64,000 nt of DNA from Nymphaea colorata. Taxonomy: Eukaryota > Streptophyta > Magnoliopsida > Nymphaeales > Nymphaeaceae. Position numbers and translations under genes: made by a program. The stretch is from NCBI RefSeq assembly GCF_008831285.2, contig NC_045141.1:13936106-14000105 (forward strand), given 5' to 3'. This document shows positions 11,989-23,811 of the stretch, piece by piece. The number at the start of each line of letters is the position of its first letter. Position 1 is the stretch's first letter. Below the pieces are notes generated by a model, which saw nothing but the letters and a program-made list of their open reading frames with translations, searched no databases and was not told the origin of the DNA.

Positions 11989-14900
11989 ATGTCAATATCC
12001 GCAACAAATTCGGCAGCTAATTACCCCTATCCCTCCACCGTGAATGTGGCTAATTTTGTTTCTATCAAGCTGTCACACAAGAATTTCTTATTGTGGAAAA
12101 CACAAATTCTTGGACTCATAGAGAGTCAAAATTTGTTTGGATTCATGGATGGGTCGATTCCCACACCAGCTTCTACCATAGATACTACCGAAAATGATGA
12201 AGTCGTGAGACGATCGAATCATGACTTTTCTGCTTGGAAAAAATCAGATAGTCTTTTAATTGAATGGCTCACTGGGTCGCTCATAGAAAAAGTCATTGGA
12301 CTTGTCGTGGGGCTTGAAACCTCCGAACAAGTGTGGAAAACCTTGACAAGAGCATTCGCTCGTGAATCAAAGGATAGAGAAATCATGCTCACAAGAAAGC
12401 TACAACTCCACGGCAAACTAGATAAACCTATCACTGAATATGTTACTGGTTTCAATGCTATATATGATGAACTTGCAGTGATAGGGAAGCCTCTTGATGA
12501 TGATGACTCATGTAGATATGAGTCATTCATGACTTCTATTCTCAAGTCGCCGGTTCCCTCATATCTTGACACAATATCACTACTTCAAGGGCATGAAACA
12601 ATGAAGGATCTACATGTGGGAGAGACTAGATTGAAAAGCCAAATGGCCTTCTTCACACAACAATCGAGCAATCAAACCAACGAAAAACGATACAACAACA
12701 ACTGGCGCAATATCAATAACAACAATAGTTGATTCAACTCCAAGGGACGTGGGTTCAATCCTGCAGCCCAGACACGCCGTCAGCAAGGATCGACCAATAG
12801 AGAGACAAATAAATCTAAGGTATCGTGTCAGATTTGTGGCCTAAATAATCACAGTGCATTTAAATGTTATCACAGATTTGATCACACTTATCAGCCACGC
12901 GATATGCCACAGGCATTTGCTGCTTTGAAATTGATGATCCTATTAATCAAGATTAGTTCCCTGACACCGGAGCAAGCTATCATGTGACCGATGATCCAGG
13001 TAAACTCAAAGTTGTATTCCATATAGAGGAATAGAAAAAATTACGGTAGGAAATGGTCAACATCTTGATATTACACACATCGGAGTTGCCGACATTCATG
13101 TAGGGAACCGAACGATTCCTCTCGACAACGTGCTTATAGTTCCTGATAGTAAGAAGAATCTTATTTCTGTCAGCCAACTTACTTCTTCTATGCCTTACAT
13201 ATTTGAATTATCTTCCAATTTCTTTACTATTAATGACAAGCAGACCAAGGAAGTGATTGCAATGGGGTCTAGAGAAGGCGATCTATATGCCCTCAAGCCA
13301 AAACCAAAGAGTGTGTTCTTTTCAACAAGATTTCAATCAGCTCCTTTCGAAGTTTGGCATGGACGTCTTGACCATCCACATCATAAAATAGACGTCTTGA
13401 CCATCCACATCATAAAATATTAGAGTTTATGACTGCAAATAAATTGATTACTATGACAGAAAGTTTGCCTAAATATTTTACTTGTGCTAGTTGTCAGATG
13501 GGGAAGGCATGCTGACTCCCTTTTATTTCTGTTGAAGATGATTGGGATACATTATTTGCTAAAGTTCACTGTAATTTATGGGGACCAGCTTCTATTGCTT
13601 CTTGTCAGAATATCAAATATTATGCTTTATTTGTGGATCAATTCTCTAAATATTCTTGGATTTATCCTTTGAAACGAAAATCTGAATTTTTTGCCAAGTT
13701 TCTTGAATTTCATAAAATGATTCACACTCAATTTGATGCGAAGCTCAAGGTATTTCAAAGTGATGAGGGATGTGAGTTTAATAGTTCGGTTCTCATGGAT
13801 TACTTAAAGGACAATGACATCAAACATCAAAAGACTTGTCCTAAGACACCCAAACAAAATGGAATGGTGGAACGAAAGCATAGGTCGGTTACAGAATTGG
13901 GACTTACTATGTTGTTTCATAGTCATCTTCCAGTTCAATTGGGTCGAGGCATTTTCCACAACGGTTTGGCTTATCAACAGACTTCCCTCGCAAACTTTAC
14001 ACATGCAAAGTCCATATGAACTACTGTTCTAGAGGAGGCCTGATTATTCTTGCCCCCACGCTTTTGGATCTAGATGCTATCCTTACATCAGAGGATATAC
14101 TAATCATAAATTTCAGCCCAAGTTTCTACCATGTATATTCCTTGGATATAGCAACCATCATAAAGGATATCGATGCCTACATCCTCCCATTGGATGTGTA
14201 TACATCTCACGTCATGTCGTATTTGATGAAACCATTTTTCCCTACCAAAATACCATGCCAACTCCTAGGGCCATCACTTCCAATGCTGATTTTGTATCTT
14301 TTTCAAACTCGACCACTAACCATCATCATGTATCCCAACGTCTAGCCCAAATGCACAATTTCAAAGATCCTCCTTCTTCGCCATCCGAAGACCCTCCTTC
14401 ACCGCCATCAACATCAATACCATTACCTTCATCACCTTCCCCTCTCACTCTCCCTAGCCCACCATTACCTCCCACGAATCCTTCTCTTCCCACCTATTCC
14501 ATGACGACTCGATCCAAATCAGGCATTGTCAAACCTAATCCTAAGTATGTGTTTACTACTTCAACCATTCCAACCGAACCATCTCATTATACTCTTGGTC
14601 TCAAGCATCCAGGCTGACATCAAGCTATGAAAGAGGAAATGACTGCTTTACAGAGAAATCACACTTGGGATCTTGTGCCTCGTACACCAAATATGCATGT
14701 GATCAGCAGTCGTTGGGTCTTCAAAACAAAACTGAAAGGCGACAGACAGCTTGAACGACTTAAGGCTCGATTTGTAGCACATGAATATAGTCAAATTCAA
14801 GGTCTGGATTTCTTGAAAACCTTCTCCCCAGTGGTAAAATTTGCTACTATAAGAATTGTTCTTAATCTCGCCCCTGCGTTTGATTGGCCTCTCAAGCAAT

Positions 14901-16113
14901 TAGATGTCAAGAATGCATTTTTGAACGGTTATTTATGTGAGCTAGTGTATATTGAGTAGCCTCCTGGCTTTAAGGATCCATTCAAGCCTCGTCATGTTTG
15001 CAGATTGAATCGAGCTCTCTATGGATCAAAACAAGCTCCTCGGGCATGGTATGACAGATTTGCCCAATTCCTGTTTTCTATGAATTTCATTGCTAGCATT
15101 ACCGATCCCTCTCTCTTCGTTCGCAGACAAGACAGATATGTCACTATTTTGTTATTATATGTTGATGATATTATTCTTACGGGTAATTCTCATTCATTCA
15201 TATCATCTTTTCTAGTGTCTGTCAGACAACAATTTGCTATCAATGATCTGGGCGATTTGCATTATTTTTTAGGAATCCAAGTTGTACGCACCTCTGCTGG
15301 CTTGTTCATGCATCAGTGTAAGTATGCTCAACATATTATTTATTGAGCACAAATGCAACACTATAACACGATGGCCACTCCTATTACTGCCCTATCAAAA
15401 TCGTCTGAACAAGTTGATCCACCTTATTCTGATGCCACAACATATCTAAGTCTAGCTGGGGCACTACAATATCTGACCCTTACATGGTCAGATCTCTACG
15501 TGCGGTGAATTTTGCATGCCAATTCATGCATGCTTCAACGGTGAAACATTTTCAACTCTTGAAGCGGATTATCCGTTATGTTCGCGACACATATCAATAT
15601 GGTATTCAATTTTATAAATCTCAAGATTTGACTCTCAAGGCCTATTTTGATGCGGACTGGGCTGGCTGCCCTGATACTCGTCGATTGACTTCTGGCTATT
15701 GTACATTTATGGGTCCAAATTGTATATCTTGGAGCTCTAAGAAACAACCAACTGTTGCCCGCTCGTCCTGTGAAGCTGAATATAGGGCTCTCGCTGGGGC
15801 TGCTGCTGAAATTAAGTGGCTTACGTTTATTCTGCTGGATCTTGACATGTATCTCTCCAACGCTCCTATTCTGTTAAGTAATAATATTTCAGCATTACAT
15901 ACCACTATCAAGCCAATATTTCATTCACGTATGAAACATTTGGAACTTGATTATCATTTCGTTCGAGAACAAGTTGCGCTGGGTAATATGAACACTCAAT
16001 TTGTGACTACCGAAGGTCAGCTTGCGGATCTCTTTACCAAGCCTTTGTCTCAGCAATGGCTCACCTTCCTCACTCGACATATTGGCTTACACTACCACAT
16101 TCCCTTCGATTGA
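11989..16113 (+). pseudogene. Copia-1 gag-pol polyprotein, broken
   Basis: Gag starts at the ATG at 11989 (UBN2-type gag fold). A stop at 12730 precedes an in-frame CCHC knuckle (CQICGLNNHSAFKC, about 12826-12867). The protease core DTGAS near 12966 lies in another frame behind a TAG at 12954. The pre-integrase H/C domain is broken by a 29-bp tandem duplication. The integrase catalytic aspartates and glutamate are visible near 13640-13875. The reverse transcriptase starts near 14627, has a TAG at 14957, then the YVDD box near 15160 and a stop at 15344. RNase H runs from 15484 to 16113 almost intact, but the usual CDN motif reads SNN, so one catalytic aspartate appears replaced. Not functional as read. 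Confidence 0.9.
13362..13419. repeat. 29-bp tandem duplication in Copia-1 pre-integrase
   Basis: Two identical 29-base copies (13362-13390 and 13391-13419), beginning GACGTCTTGACC, lie right after the WHGRLDH motif. A 29-base gain shifts the frame and leads to a stop shortly after. Confidence 0.95.
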
Positions 16114-16120
16114 GGGGGGC
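16109..16120 (+). other. Copia-1 polypurine tract
   Basis: ATTGAGGGGGGC lies directly before the 3' LTR at 16121 and overlaps the end of the RNase H frame. It is the expected position for the plus-strand primer. Confidence 0.75.
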
Positions 16121-16581
16121 TGATAACGCACACCAAATCTGGCAGTTCATAGTTCCACCAAATCAGGCGTAACCATTGAATCAGCCTCAATGGCTCATCA
16201 CTCCAACAAATCAGGCACCATCGATTTAGAAAGAAATCAAATCCAACGAGAGACTCTAGCAACGGCTCATCATTCACGCAAATCAGGAAAAATCAAAGTG
16301 ACAACAAATCAAAATAGACAAGCAACAAAAATGCAGCGGGATGATGATAGTTTCTTTTGTTTGAAACCAAAAGAGAAAGTCAAGGAGGGTGCAAATCAAG
16401 GATACACATTGTAAATCGATGAGAATTGTTGAGACAAATTCGAATTCAAAATCATCAATACTGTGTATAAAATAGTGATTAACAAAGGAAACCAGATCAT
16501 CAAAGAATTGATGACTGAGTCGTGGAGTAGGATTTTTTCGAACCACGTTAATCTTTGAGTCTTCTTCTTCTCCTTTTATCA
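16121..16581 (+). repeat. Copia-1 3' LTR
   Basis: 461 bases, aligned with the 5' LTR over its whole length. It carries about 11 additional bases (AAAAGAGAAAG region near 16370) and many C/T and G/A differences from the 5' copy. Confidence 0.93.
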
Positions 16582-16586
16582 GATCT

Positions 16587-16907
16587 CTCTTGGATAGGCA
16601 ATCTGAATATCGAGATCTCAAATTTTTCTCTAAGGATTGGCTGCTATCTCGGTTTTGTCTCTGTTATCTCAAGTTTCTCTCGATGGCTAAGGAATTGTTA
16701 TCCTTATCCCATGTTTGTCCCCTGCCTATATAAAGAAGAGCATAGCATCGATGTAACACATGACAAAAACCAGTTTAATGAAGTTCGTTTCTCCTTCTTC
16801 GTGGATGTAGGCAGTAATGTCGAACCACGTAACCTTGTTCTTCTCTTGCTCTCTGCCTCTCTACACTCTCGTTACTCTGTTTTTGTCCCTCTTCATAATT
16901 CTTAACA
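16587..16907 (+). repeat. Copia-2 5' LTR, right part
   Basis: Resumes the LTR after the nested element and ends ..TTCTTAACA at 16907. It matches the 3' LTR at both ends, but its middle portion (about 16649-16795) has no counterpart in the 3' LTR. Confidence 0.92.
16727..16734 (+). promoter_or_regulatory. TATA box of the Copia-2 5' LTR
   Basis: TATATAAA, preceded by a C/T-rich stretch and about 180 bases before the LTR end, is a good candidate for the element's RNA polymerase II promoter. It lies inside the portion missing from the 3' LTR. Confidence 0.65.
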
Positions 16908-16920
16908 TGGTATCAGAGCA
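16908..16920 (+). other. Copia-2 primer-binding site
   Basis: TGGTATCAGAGCA follows the LTR end directly. It is the classic copia site complementary to the 3' portion of initiator methionine tRNA. Confidence 0.9.
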
Positions 16921-17039
16921 CCAGGGTCAAGAGGCCACCTCCTCACCGTAAACAAAGCAGCATCTGCTGGTCGCCAGTCTTCTTGCCCTTTATCTCCACA
17001 ACTTGTATCGATGACGACAGCGTCTTGGAGCTGTTTTTC

Positions 17040-17165
17040 CAGTATATACTGACAAGTCAGGGGCTTGATCACATACCCGCTGAGGAAGGTGACCCAATGA
17101 ACTGAATCGTTGAGAACGATTCCTGGTGACATGAGAAGCTCGACGAACCTCTGCATGTCCACCCA
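17040..17165 (-). pseudogene. CAF1 (CCR4-associated factor 1) gene fragment captured in the Copia-2 leader
   Basis: On the minus strand an open frame of 131 codons (17297 to 16902) contains, at about its residues 48-83, [19 protein letters not shown] followed by VTFLSGY and LTCQ. These are the landmarks around the second catalytic motif of plant CAF1 deadenylases (family pattern [32 protein letters not shown]). The DFGYL portion between SGY and the next Lys is missing, which removes a catalytic aspartate. The flanking residues are not CAF1-like. The piece lies antisense between primer-binding site and gag, so it is probably a fragment of host mRNA or gene taken up by the element. It is not closely similar to the CAF1-like gene at 36633. 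Confidence 0.65.
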
Positions 17166-17367
17166 TTGTCGATGCCGCTCTGTGCGCCATGGGCCGGAAG
17201 CAGCATCCTCACCATGATAGAAAGGAACGTCTGATGACATCTCCCTCCCATCTCTAGTTACAGACTCAACCGAGGGGAGAGGAAGACAATCGGCCAAACT
17301 CTAGCTAAGCAGAGATCTCGCGATAAGAGCAAGTGTGAGTTCTATCAACTATTTTATTCTTTAACCT

Positions 17368-20300
17368 ATGGCAACAATGCACCGAGATGGCAACGTTTGC
17401 AATTTTAAGAGTGGATCATCTGATCAAGGCAATAACACTCTAAAGATTACCTCACAACCTCTCACAGGCCCAAACTATCTAAGTTGGGCAAAAGCCGCCA
17501 TATTGTTTTTGAGGAGTCGTTCAAAGGTGGGATACATCAATGGTGACATAAAACCACCAGAAAAAAATGATCCAAAATATCATGAATGGGAGAGTGAAAA
17601 TGACATGGTTATGTCATGGCTCATTAATTCCATGGATTCATCTGTTGCTAATCTCTTCTTCTCTATGTGGAAACAACAAAGGCCATTTGGGACATCTTGA
17701 AAGAAATGTTTGGTGAGCAGAACAATCTCGCTCGTGTTTATGAAATTCAAAATGAGATTGTGCAACTCACTATGGGAGATAAAGCTATTACTCTCTACCT
17801 CGGCCAAATGCGAATTACTTCAGTATCGCCCAGTCACTTCTGATCCAGAAGTATATAAAAAGTGATTTGATCAAGACAAGATCTTTAAGGTTTTGGCAGG
17901 CCTCAGAAGAGAGTATGAGACTCTATGCAGCCAGGTACTTAATTCCAATCCTCTGCCATCTTTTAATAGTGTGTGTCAAATGATACAACGTGAAGTGGCT
18001 CGAAGGAAAGTCATGAATGTCCCTCCAAAACTCGATGTCGATGACAACAACAGTGACAAGATGGTATGTTATACAAAAGGCGATAACAAACAAAGCGACT
18101 TCAAATGTGGTGGCGAGAACTTTAGTGGCCAAAGGAGTCGATCACTTCTAAAATGCACCAACTGCAAAAAAACTGGGATACTCAGTATTGCTGCTGGTAA
18201 CTTGTTGGACATCCTACCAGAGAAAAATTTTCAAGGCCACCAAATCTTGCAAACTTTGTGACAAAAGATGATCTTGAGAAATTTTTTCAGAAATTTGCAA
18301 AGACTACCAACCTCATTACATCTCAACCTGTCGGGAACTCGATGATGGTAAGAACTTTGCTTTAGTGACAATTTCTAAATGTGCACCTTGGATAATTGAT
18401 TCTGGAGCCGCCGATCATATAGCCGGTGACCAACAAACTTAGATGAGGTTAACAAAGGACAAAAACAACATATTTTTACTGCAAACGAGAGTCCGATTAA
18501 TGTTGATGGCATTGGCAAAACTAGTTCTTTTGACAAAGGAAACAAGTCTATTGTATTATATGTTTCAAAAATAAGTACCAGCTTAATATATGTTAGCAAG
18601 TTAACTAAATCTCATAATTGCTTGGTTATTTTCTTGTCAAATGAGGTGATTTTTCAGGAACAAGCCACGAAGAAAGTGATTGGTAGAGGCCGAGAACATG
18701 GTGGTCTGTATGTCATGGATTCATGTGATGTTAGTCTTCTTACTAGTAGAAAAAATTTGAACGAGTCAAACTACAAGAAGTGGCACGCTCGTCTTGGACA
18801 CATATCAGATGGCAGTTTGTAGCGGCTTGTTCCCAACCTTGTCACTGAACATTGGGCTTGTGATGCTTTTGAATTTGCAAAATTTACAAGGTTACCATTC
18901 CACACTTCTAGTGAAAGGTCCTCTAATTTATTTGATCTTGTTTTCTCTGACGTTTACTTCTAGTGAAAGGTCCTCTAATTTATTTGATCTTGTTTTCTCT
19001 GACGTTTGGGGACCTGCTCCTGAGGCCTCTTATTTAGGATTCAAGTATTATGTTTCCTTTATTTATGATAAATCTAGAATGACATGGATATACTTTCTTC
19101 AGAATAAAAGTGAAGTTCCTGAGGTATTTGAAAAATATTATAGCATGATTTTAACTCAGTATGACATGAAAATTAAGAAACTTCGGTCTGACAATGGTGG
19201 GGAATATGTCAATGACACTCTAAAGTCATTCCTGGCAAAGCAAGGCATTGAACCTCAGTACACCTGCTCAGGGACACCTTAGCAAAATGGTGTCACTGAA
19301 AGAAAAAACCGTCAAATACTTTGCTCGTGCTCTTATGATGCATATGAATGTTCTTGCTTATTTCTAGACTCATGTTATTGCCACTGCGTGTTACTTGTCT
19401 AACTGAATTTCAAATTCTAGTATAAACTATGAAATCCCTATTCAGCTTCTGCTTGATAGAAAGTGTTATGTTCAACATCTAAAAGTATTTTGTTGCAAAT
19501 GTTATGTTCATATTCAAGGCCATCTTTGGAACAAAATTGAGAATCGTGCTGTTAAGTGCATTTTTTTGTGATATTCTAGCAAAAAGAGATGCTATAAATG
19601 CTATCATCCTTTGAATGGAAAACTTTTTGTTTCCCGTGATGTTAAATTTTTTTAGGAGGAACCATTTTTTGAGACACCAAATCAGGGGGAGAAAACCAAT
19701 AATATCTCCATGAACTTCAAATTTTACCATTGAACCTGAACCTATTCAACCCATCATAGATCCTTTCCTCAAATCAAATATGCCCACTACTCGTGATATT
19801 ACATCCAACTCACCTATTGAAGCTCCTCAACCTATTAGTAACCCTATCACCCTCGAAGAGCCTATCACTTTATCCCAAGACATACCCTTAGAAGACCAAC
19901 ATGTGTGTCGATCATCCCGCCTTACAAGACCACCTACAAACTCAGTGATTATTACACCTATCTATTTACAAACAAAATCCATTTCATTGATCAATACCTA
20001 ACCCTTGAACATATCTCCTCAACTTATAGGAACTATGTCCTCAATACTTATCTCCACATCGAACCAAGAAATTTTGAAGAAGTCATCAAACATGTTCAGT
20101 GGAAGGAAGCTATGAAAGAAGAACTGAATGCTCTGGAAAAAAATCAGACTTGGGATTTGGTGCCTCCTCTCGAAGGAAAGAAATTAGTTGGGAGCAAGTG
20201 GATATGCAAGATCAAATACAAAAGTGGCATGGCTTGTTGCAAATGGACTGAAGGAATCGACTACTCAAAAACATTTGCTCCAGTTGTTAAAATGAATATT

Positions 20301-21555
20301 GTTAGGACTTTGTTGTCAATTGCAACAAATAAAAACGAGAACTTGATGCAACTAAATGTGAAAAATGTCTTCCTCAATGGAGAGCTTACTGAGAAAGTGT
20401 ATATGGAAATTCCTCCCGATGTAAGCAGTAAGAGTGGCTATGCATGCAAACTAAAAAAAGGCTCTTTATGGTCTTAAGCAATCTCCTCGAGCATGGTTTG
20501 CTCGCCTTAGTGATGCTCTTGTTCAATGTGATTTTAAACGGAGTTTGGCATATTACACCATATTTACTCGTATTCATGAATCTAAAACTACAATCATATC
20601 GGTATATGTTGATGACATTGTATTGACAGGTGATGATGACTTTTTTATGTTTATCATGAAGACATTTCTTAACAAGCAGTTTGAGATCAAGGATCTAGGA
20701 GTCTTGAGGTACTTCTTAGGGATTGAAGTTGCGCACTCAGATAAAGGTATTTTCATATGTTAGAGGAAATATACTCTAGATCTACTTAAGGAGACAGGTA
20801 AGATTGGAACAAAAGCCGCCGACACACCTCTTGAAATGAATTGCAAATTGAAAACTGATCAATGTGATCTTGTCGATAATGTCCAAAGTTTTCAAAAACT
20901 TGTTGGAAAACTTATTTATCTTACAGTCACCAGACCAGACATCATGTATGCTATCAGTCTTATAAGTTAATTCGTGCATAAGCCCAGGTCTTCACATGTC
21001 GACGCTGCTCATAGAATCCTTAGGTACCTTAAAGGAACTCCCGGGAAATGAGTTTTAATGAAGAGAGGTCAGACATTAGATGTCATTGGATATTGTGATG
21101 CTGATTGGGTAAGCAACCCAAATGATAGGAGATCAACCTCTGGCACTCTTGTTGGAGGTAATCTTGTCACATGGAAAAGTAAAAAACAATTAGTGGTTGC
21201 CAGGTCAACCGCAAAAGCTGAATACAGAGTCATAGCAACATGCACATGTGAACTGATATGGATTAAAGCCTTACTAAAGGATATGAATATTGAAACTAAT
21301 GGACCCATGAACTTGATGTGTGACAACATGGCCGCTATCTACATTGGAGCTAATTTGGTGTTTCACGAACGAACCAAGCATATAGAAGTTGATTGCCATT
21401 TCATACGGGAGAAGATCCAAGATAAAACTATTCAAACACTTCATGTCAAAAGTGACAAGCAATTGGCCGATATATTTACCAAAAGTTTGGCAAATGAAAA
21501 ACATCAAACTATAATTCACAAGTTGGGACAGATAGACATTTGTGCACCAACTTGA
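17368..21555 (+). pseudogene. Copia-2 gag-pol polyprotein, broken
   Basis: Gag begins at the ATG at 17368 (PLTGPNYLSWAKAAILF, a gag_3/UBN2-type opening) and is frameshifted near 17700. The zinc knuckle near 18150 starts CTNC but loses its His. The protease core DSGAADH is at about 18398. The pre-integrase WHARLGH motif is near 18781. A 52-bp tandem duplication (18904-19007) precedes the integrase catalytic core. A TAG at about 19279 lies just before the QNG..ERK block. The reverse transcriptase (about 20090-20765) lacks the usual KARLVAKGY block but keeps YVDD near 20607. RNase H (21058-21555) keeps its Asp, Glu and Asp landmarks (CDADW, AEYR, CDN). Confidence 0.9.
18904..19007. repeat. 52-bp tandem duplication in Copia-2 integrase
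   Basis: Copies at 18904-18955 and 18956-19007, each starting ACTTCTAGTGAAAGG and ending GACGTTT, appear identical. The gain of 52 bases changes the reading frame. Confidence 0.95.
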
Positions 21556-21564
21556 GGAAGAGAT
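21551..21564 (+). other. Copia-2 polypurine tract
   Basis: CTTGAGGAAGAGAT lies directly before the 3' LTR, just after the pol stop codon. It is purine-rich as expected. Confidence 0.65.
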
Positions 21565-21788
21565 TGTTATTCTCTTATTAAGGAAGAAGGTGGAACCAGC
21601 AAGCGAAGATCTCTCTCGGATAGGCAATCTGAATATCGAGATCTCAAATTTTTCTCTATAAGGATTAGCTGCTATCTTCGTGGATGTAGGCAGTAATGCC
21701 GAACCATATAATCTTGTTCTTCTCTTGCTCTCTCTCTCTCTCTAAACTCTTGTTACTCTGTTTTTGTCCCTCTTCATAATTCTTAACA
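21565..21788 (+). repeat. Copia-2 3' LTR, internally deleted
   Basis: 224 bases, TGTTATTCTC to TTCTTAACA, followed by the target duplication AGTTT. Compared with the 5' LTR it lacks about 150 bases, including the TATA box. It also lacks the about 30-base local repeat present in the left part of the 5' LTR. Confidence 0.92.
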
Positions 21789-21793
21789 AGTTT

Positions 21794-23780
21794 CAGGCAC
21801 GGGCAACCTGGTTCTCTTGTCAAATCATAATCAACCATCATCATCGTCAAGATCAAGATTCCGAAATCCCATGGACATGATTTTTTTTACAGAAAGAGAG
21901 AAACAAAAAGAAAAAGTGTGTGAATGATGTCAAACTCTATATTTTTTTCCCTTGTGGTTATCCCTTTGCACAGTCCCTGCCTTGATGTTTTCATTAATAG
22001 CAGTTGGTGGCAGAATGAATGTGTTCATGAGACAGGTGATGAGTCATGTGATTGCAGTGGAGCTTGTCTTCATTCTTGTTCCTGTAGAGGGGATAAGCGG
22101 ATAAGAGTTGGTAGGCTTAGGTTTAGTGCCTGTGTCAGAAGGTGTCCTCATTGGTCGAGCACACGAGCAAACCCCACTTGATTCCCTTGGTCGACTGGTT
22201 GCAGAAATAAACTTTAATGGCTTCCACAGGGGAAAAGTTGCAAGAGTACAAACTACAAAGATCTGGGGTGTTATTTTTATTTTTCTTTCAGGTGGGTAGT
22301 GGTAAAATCTCTCTCTTCCAGTAAACTTAGGAAGACTTGTGCAGGGAGCATGAGGTAAAAATGATGATGTTTGTACGAGTATTTTGCTCTAGTGCATTAT
22401 TTTACCGGAGTAAAAGATGGTAGCGTCAAGGAGCGCAGCATAGCTGGTTGGGTTAGTGCTGTTGTCGTTCAAGCTAATGCTGCCCAAACCTCTGAAAGCA
22501 AGGAAAATTGGGAGCCTAATGCAAAGTAACTAATTAATTGAAAGGTGTATCACTGTTAACATTGATGCCGATGAAGCGCAGGACCCTAAAGATAGGAAAT
22601 AATGATGGTTTTGGAACTACCTTGGTTTTTCACGTTCAATCACCATCAATAAAGTTAAGTTAAAACTCAAGGGGTTTTCAATTAGATATTTTGGAATTCA
22701 TGTGGTTTTCAAATTCGTCATTTGCCTTTTGGTCAGCTTGCACAAAACTACCCTTATGGTCGAGGATCGTTAAATTGGGTAAAGGAAAAACATCAAATTT
22801 AATTAAAAATATAGCATCACCTAGGCCTTAATTGGAATGACACTAAAGTTTAAGGAAAAAAAAATCTATTTGATAAATAATATGTTGTCTATCTGGGATT
22901 TTGTAAAGATTTTAAAAACAAAGGATGGCTTGGGAAACACTTTTTGCACTCAATTAGGAAGAAATAATTTTTATATCATTTTCTAAAGTTTCTAAAAAAA
23001 GGCTAGGTGTGGAAAATTCAAAATGTAAAAAGGTATTTGGAAAATAGTCAATAAACTGCGGATTCTTACAGAAAAACTCGATAATTTAAGTAGTAGTTGA
23101 AAGCCAGATTGGGAGACATAATGGATCAACAAGATCCTGGGGACCATGGATTCTCATTCTTAGCTGGATCTGTCCCCATGTGAAGACCTGAAAGCTCAAT
23201 TACAAATGTCACTACACTCCTTCAGAATATGAGACTTTTTCATATTGGAATCTCAAAATAATTAAAAGCCACCACATGGATGATCATTTGGTAGGTCCCA
23301 ATGTTGGAAATTATGAGCCCCACCAAAAAATATTTGTAAAAATATATTTTTAGTACACCAAAGAGTTCTAAATGGGTCACATGATCTACAGATTTTAGGG
23401 CATGTTTGATAGCTAACTGTAGTAAGAAAACAACGGATTTGAGTACCATGAATTTTAGATCTATGTTAAGTTACCAAAATCTCAAATTTGAGAAGGGATG
23501 TGGGGGGAGAGTTAGACATATGAACCTCAGATATAAGATCATCAACAAACACTTAAAGCTGGCCATCGCCCCCGGCCAGCCCAAAGCCCTTGTTTGCAGC
23601 CCAAGCCCAACCGCTTAGTTATTTGTCTGGCTAGGCCATCAACTTTATATCCATCGAGTACCTTGTTCAAGGTCCGCTCATATTTGAAACTCTTAACGTT
23701 TTACATTTTAGTATCTCAAAGGGCTTTGGTAATGTGCCAAGAGACTCTAAAGGAGCCATCGGCAACACACGAAGAGTTTT

Positions 23781-23811
<31 letters not shown>

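Larger units (their letters stand above)
11243..16581 (+). mobile_element. Inner Ty1/copia retrotransposon (Copia-1), nested in the LTR of Copia-2
   Basis: A complete but dead copia element of 5339 bp, TG..CA, with exact 5-bp duplications GATCT at 11238-11242 and 16582-16586. LTRs lie at 11243-11695 and 16121-16581. A primer-binding-like site follows the 5' LTR and a G-rich polypurine tract precedes the 3' LTR. Inside are gag with a CCHC knuckle, protease, integrase, reverse transcriptase and RNase H. It belongs to a different copia lineage from Copia-2, since the LTRs and gag are unrelated. Confidence 0.95.
11165..21788 (+). mobile_element. Outer Ty1/copia retrotransposon (Copia-2), interrupted
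   Basis: The element runs TG..CA from 11165 to 21788 and is flanked on both sides by the exact 5-bp target duplication AGTTT (11160-11164 and 21789-21793). The order of parts is 5' LTR (split by another element), primer-binding site TGGTATCAGAGCA at 16908, gag from 17368, protease, integrase, reverse transcriptase and RNase H, a purine-rich tract before 21565, and the 3' LTR. Integrase before reverse transcriptase identifies Ty1/copia. Several stops and frameshifts make it non-autonomous. Without the nested insertion it is about 5.3 kb, a usual length. Confidence 0.95.
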
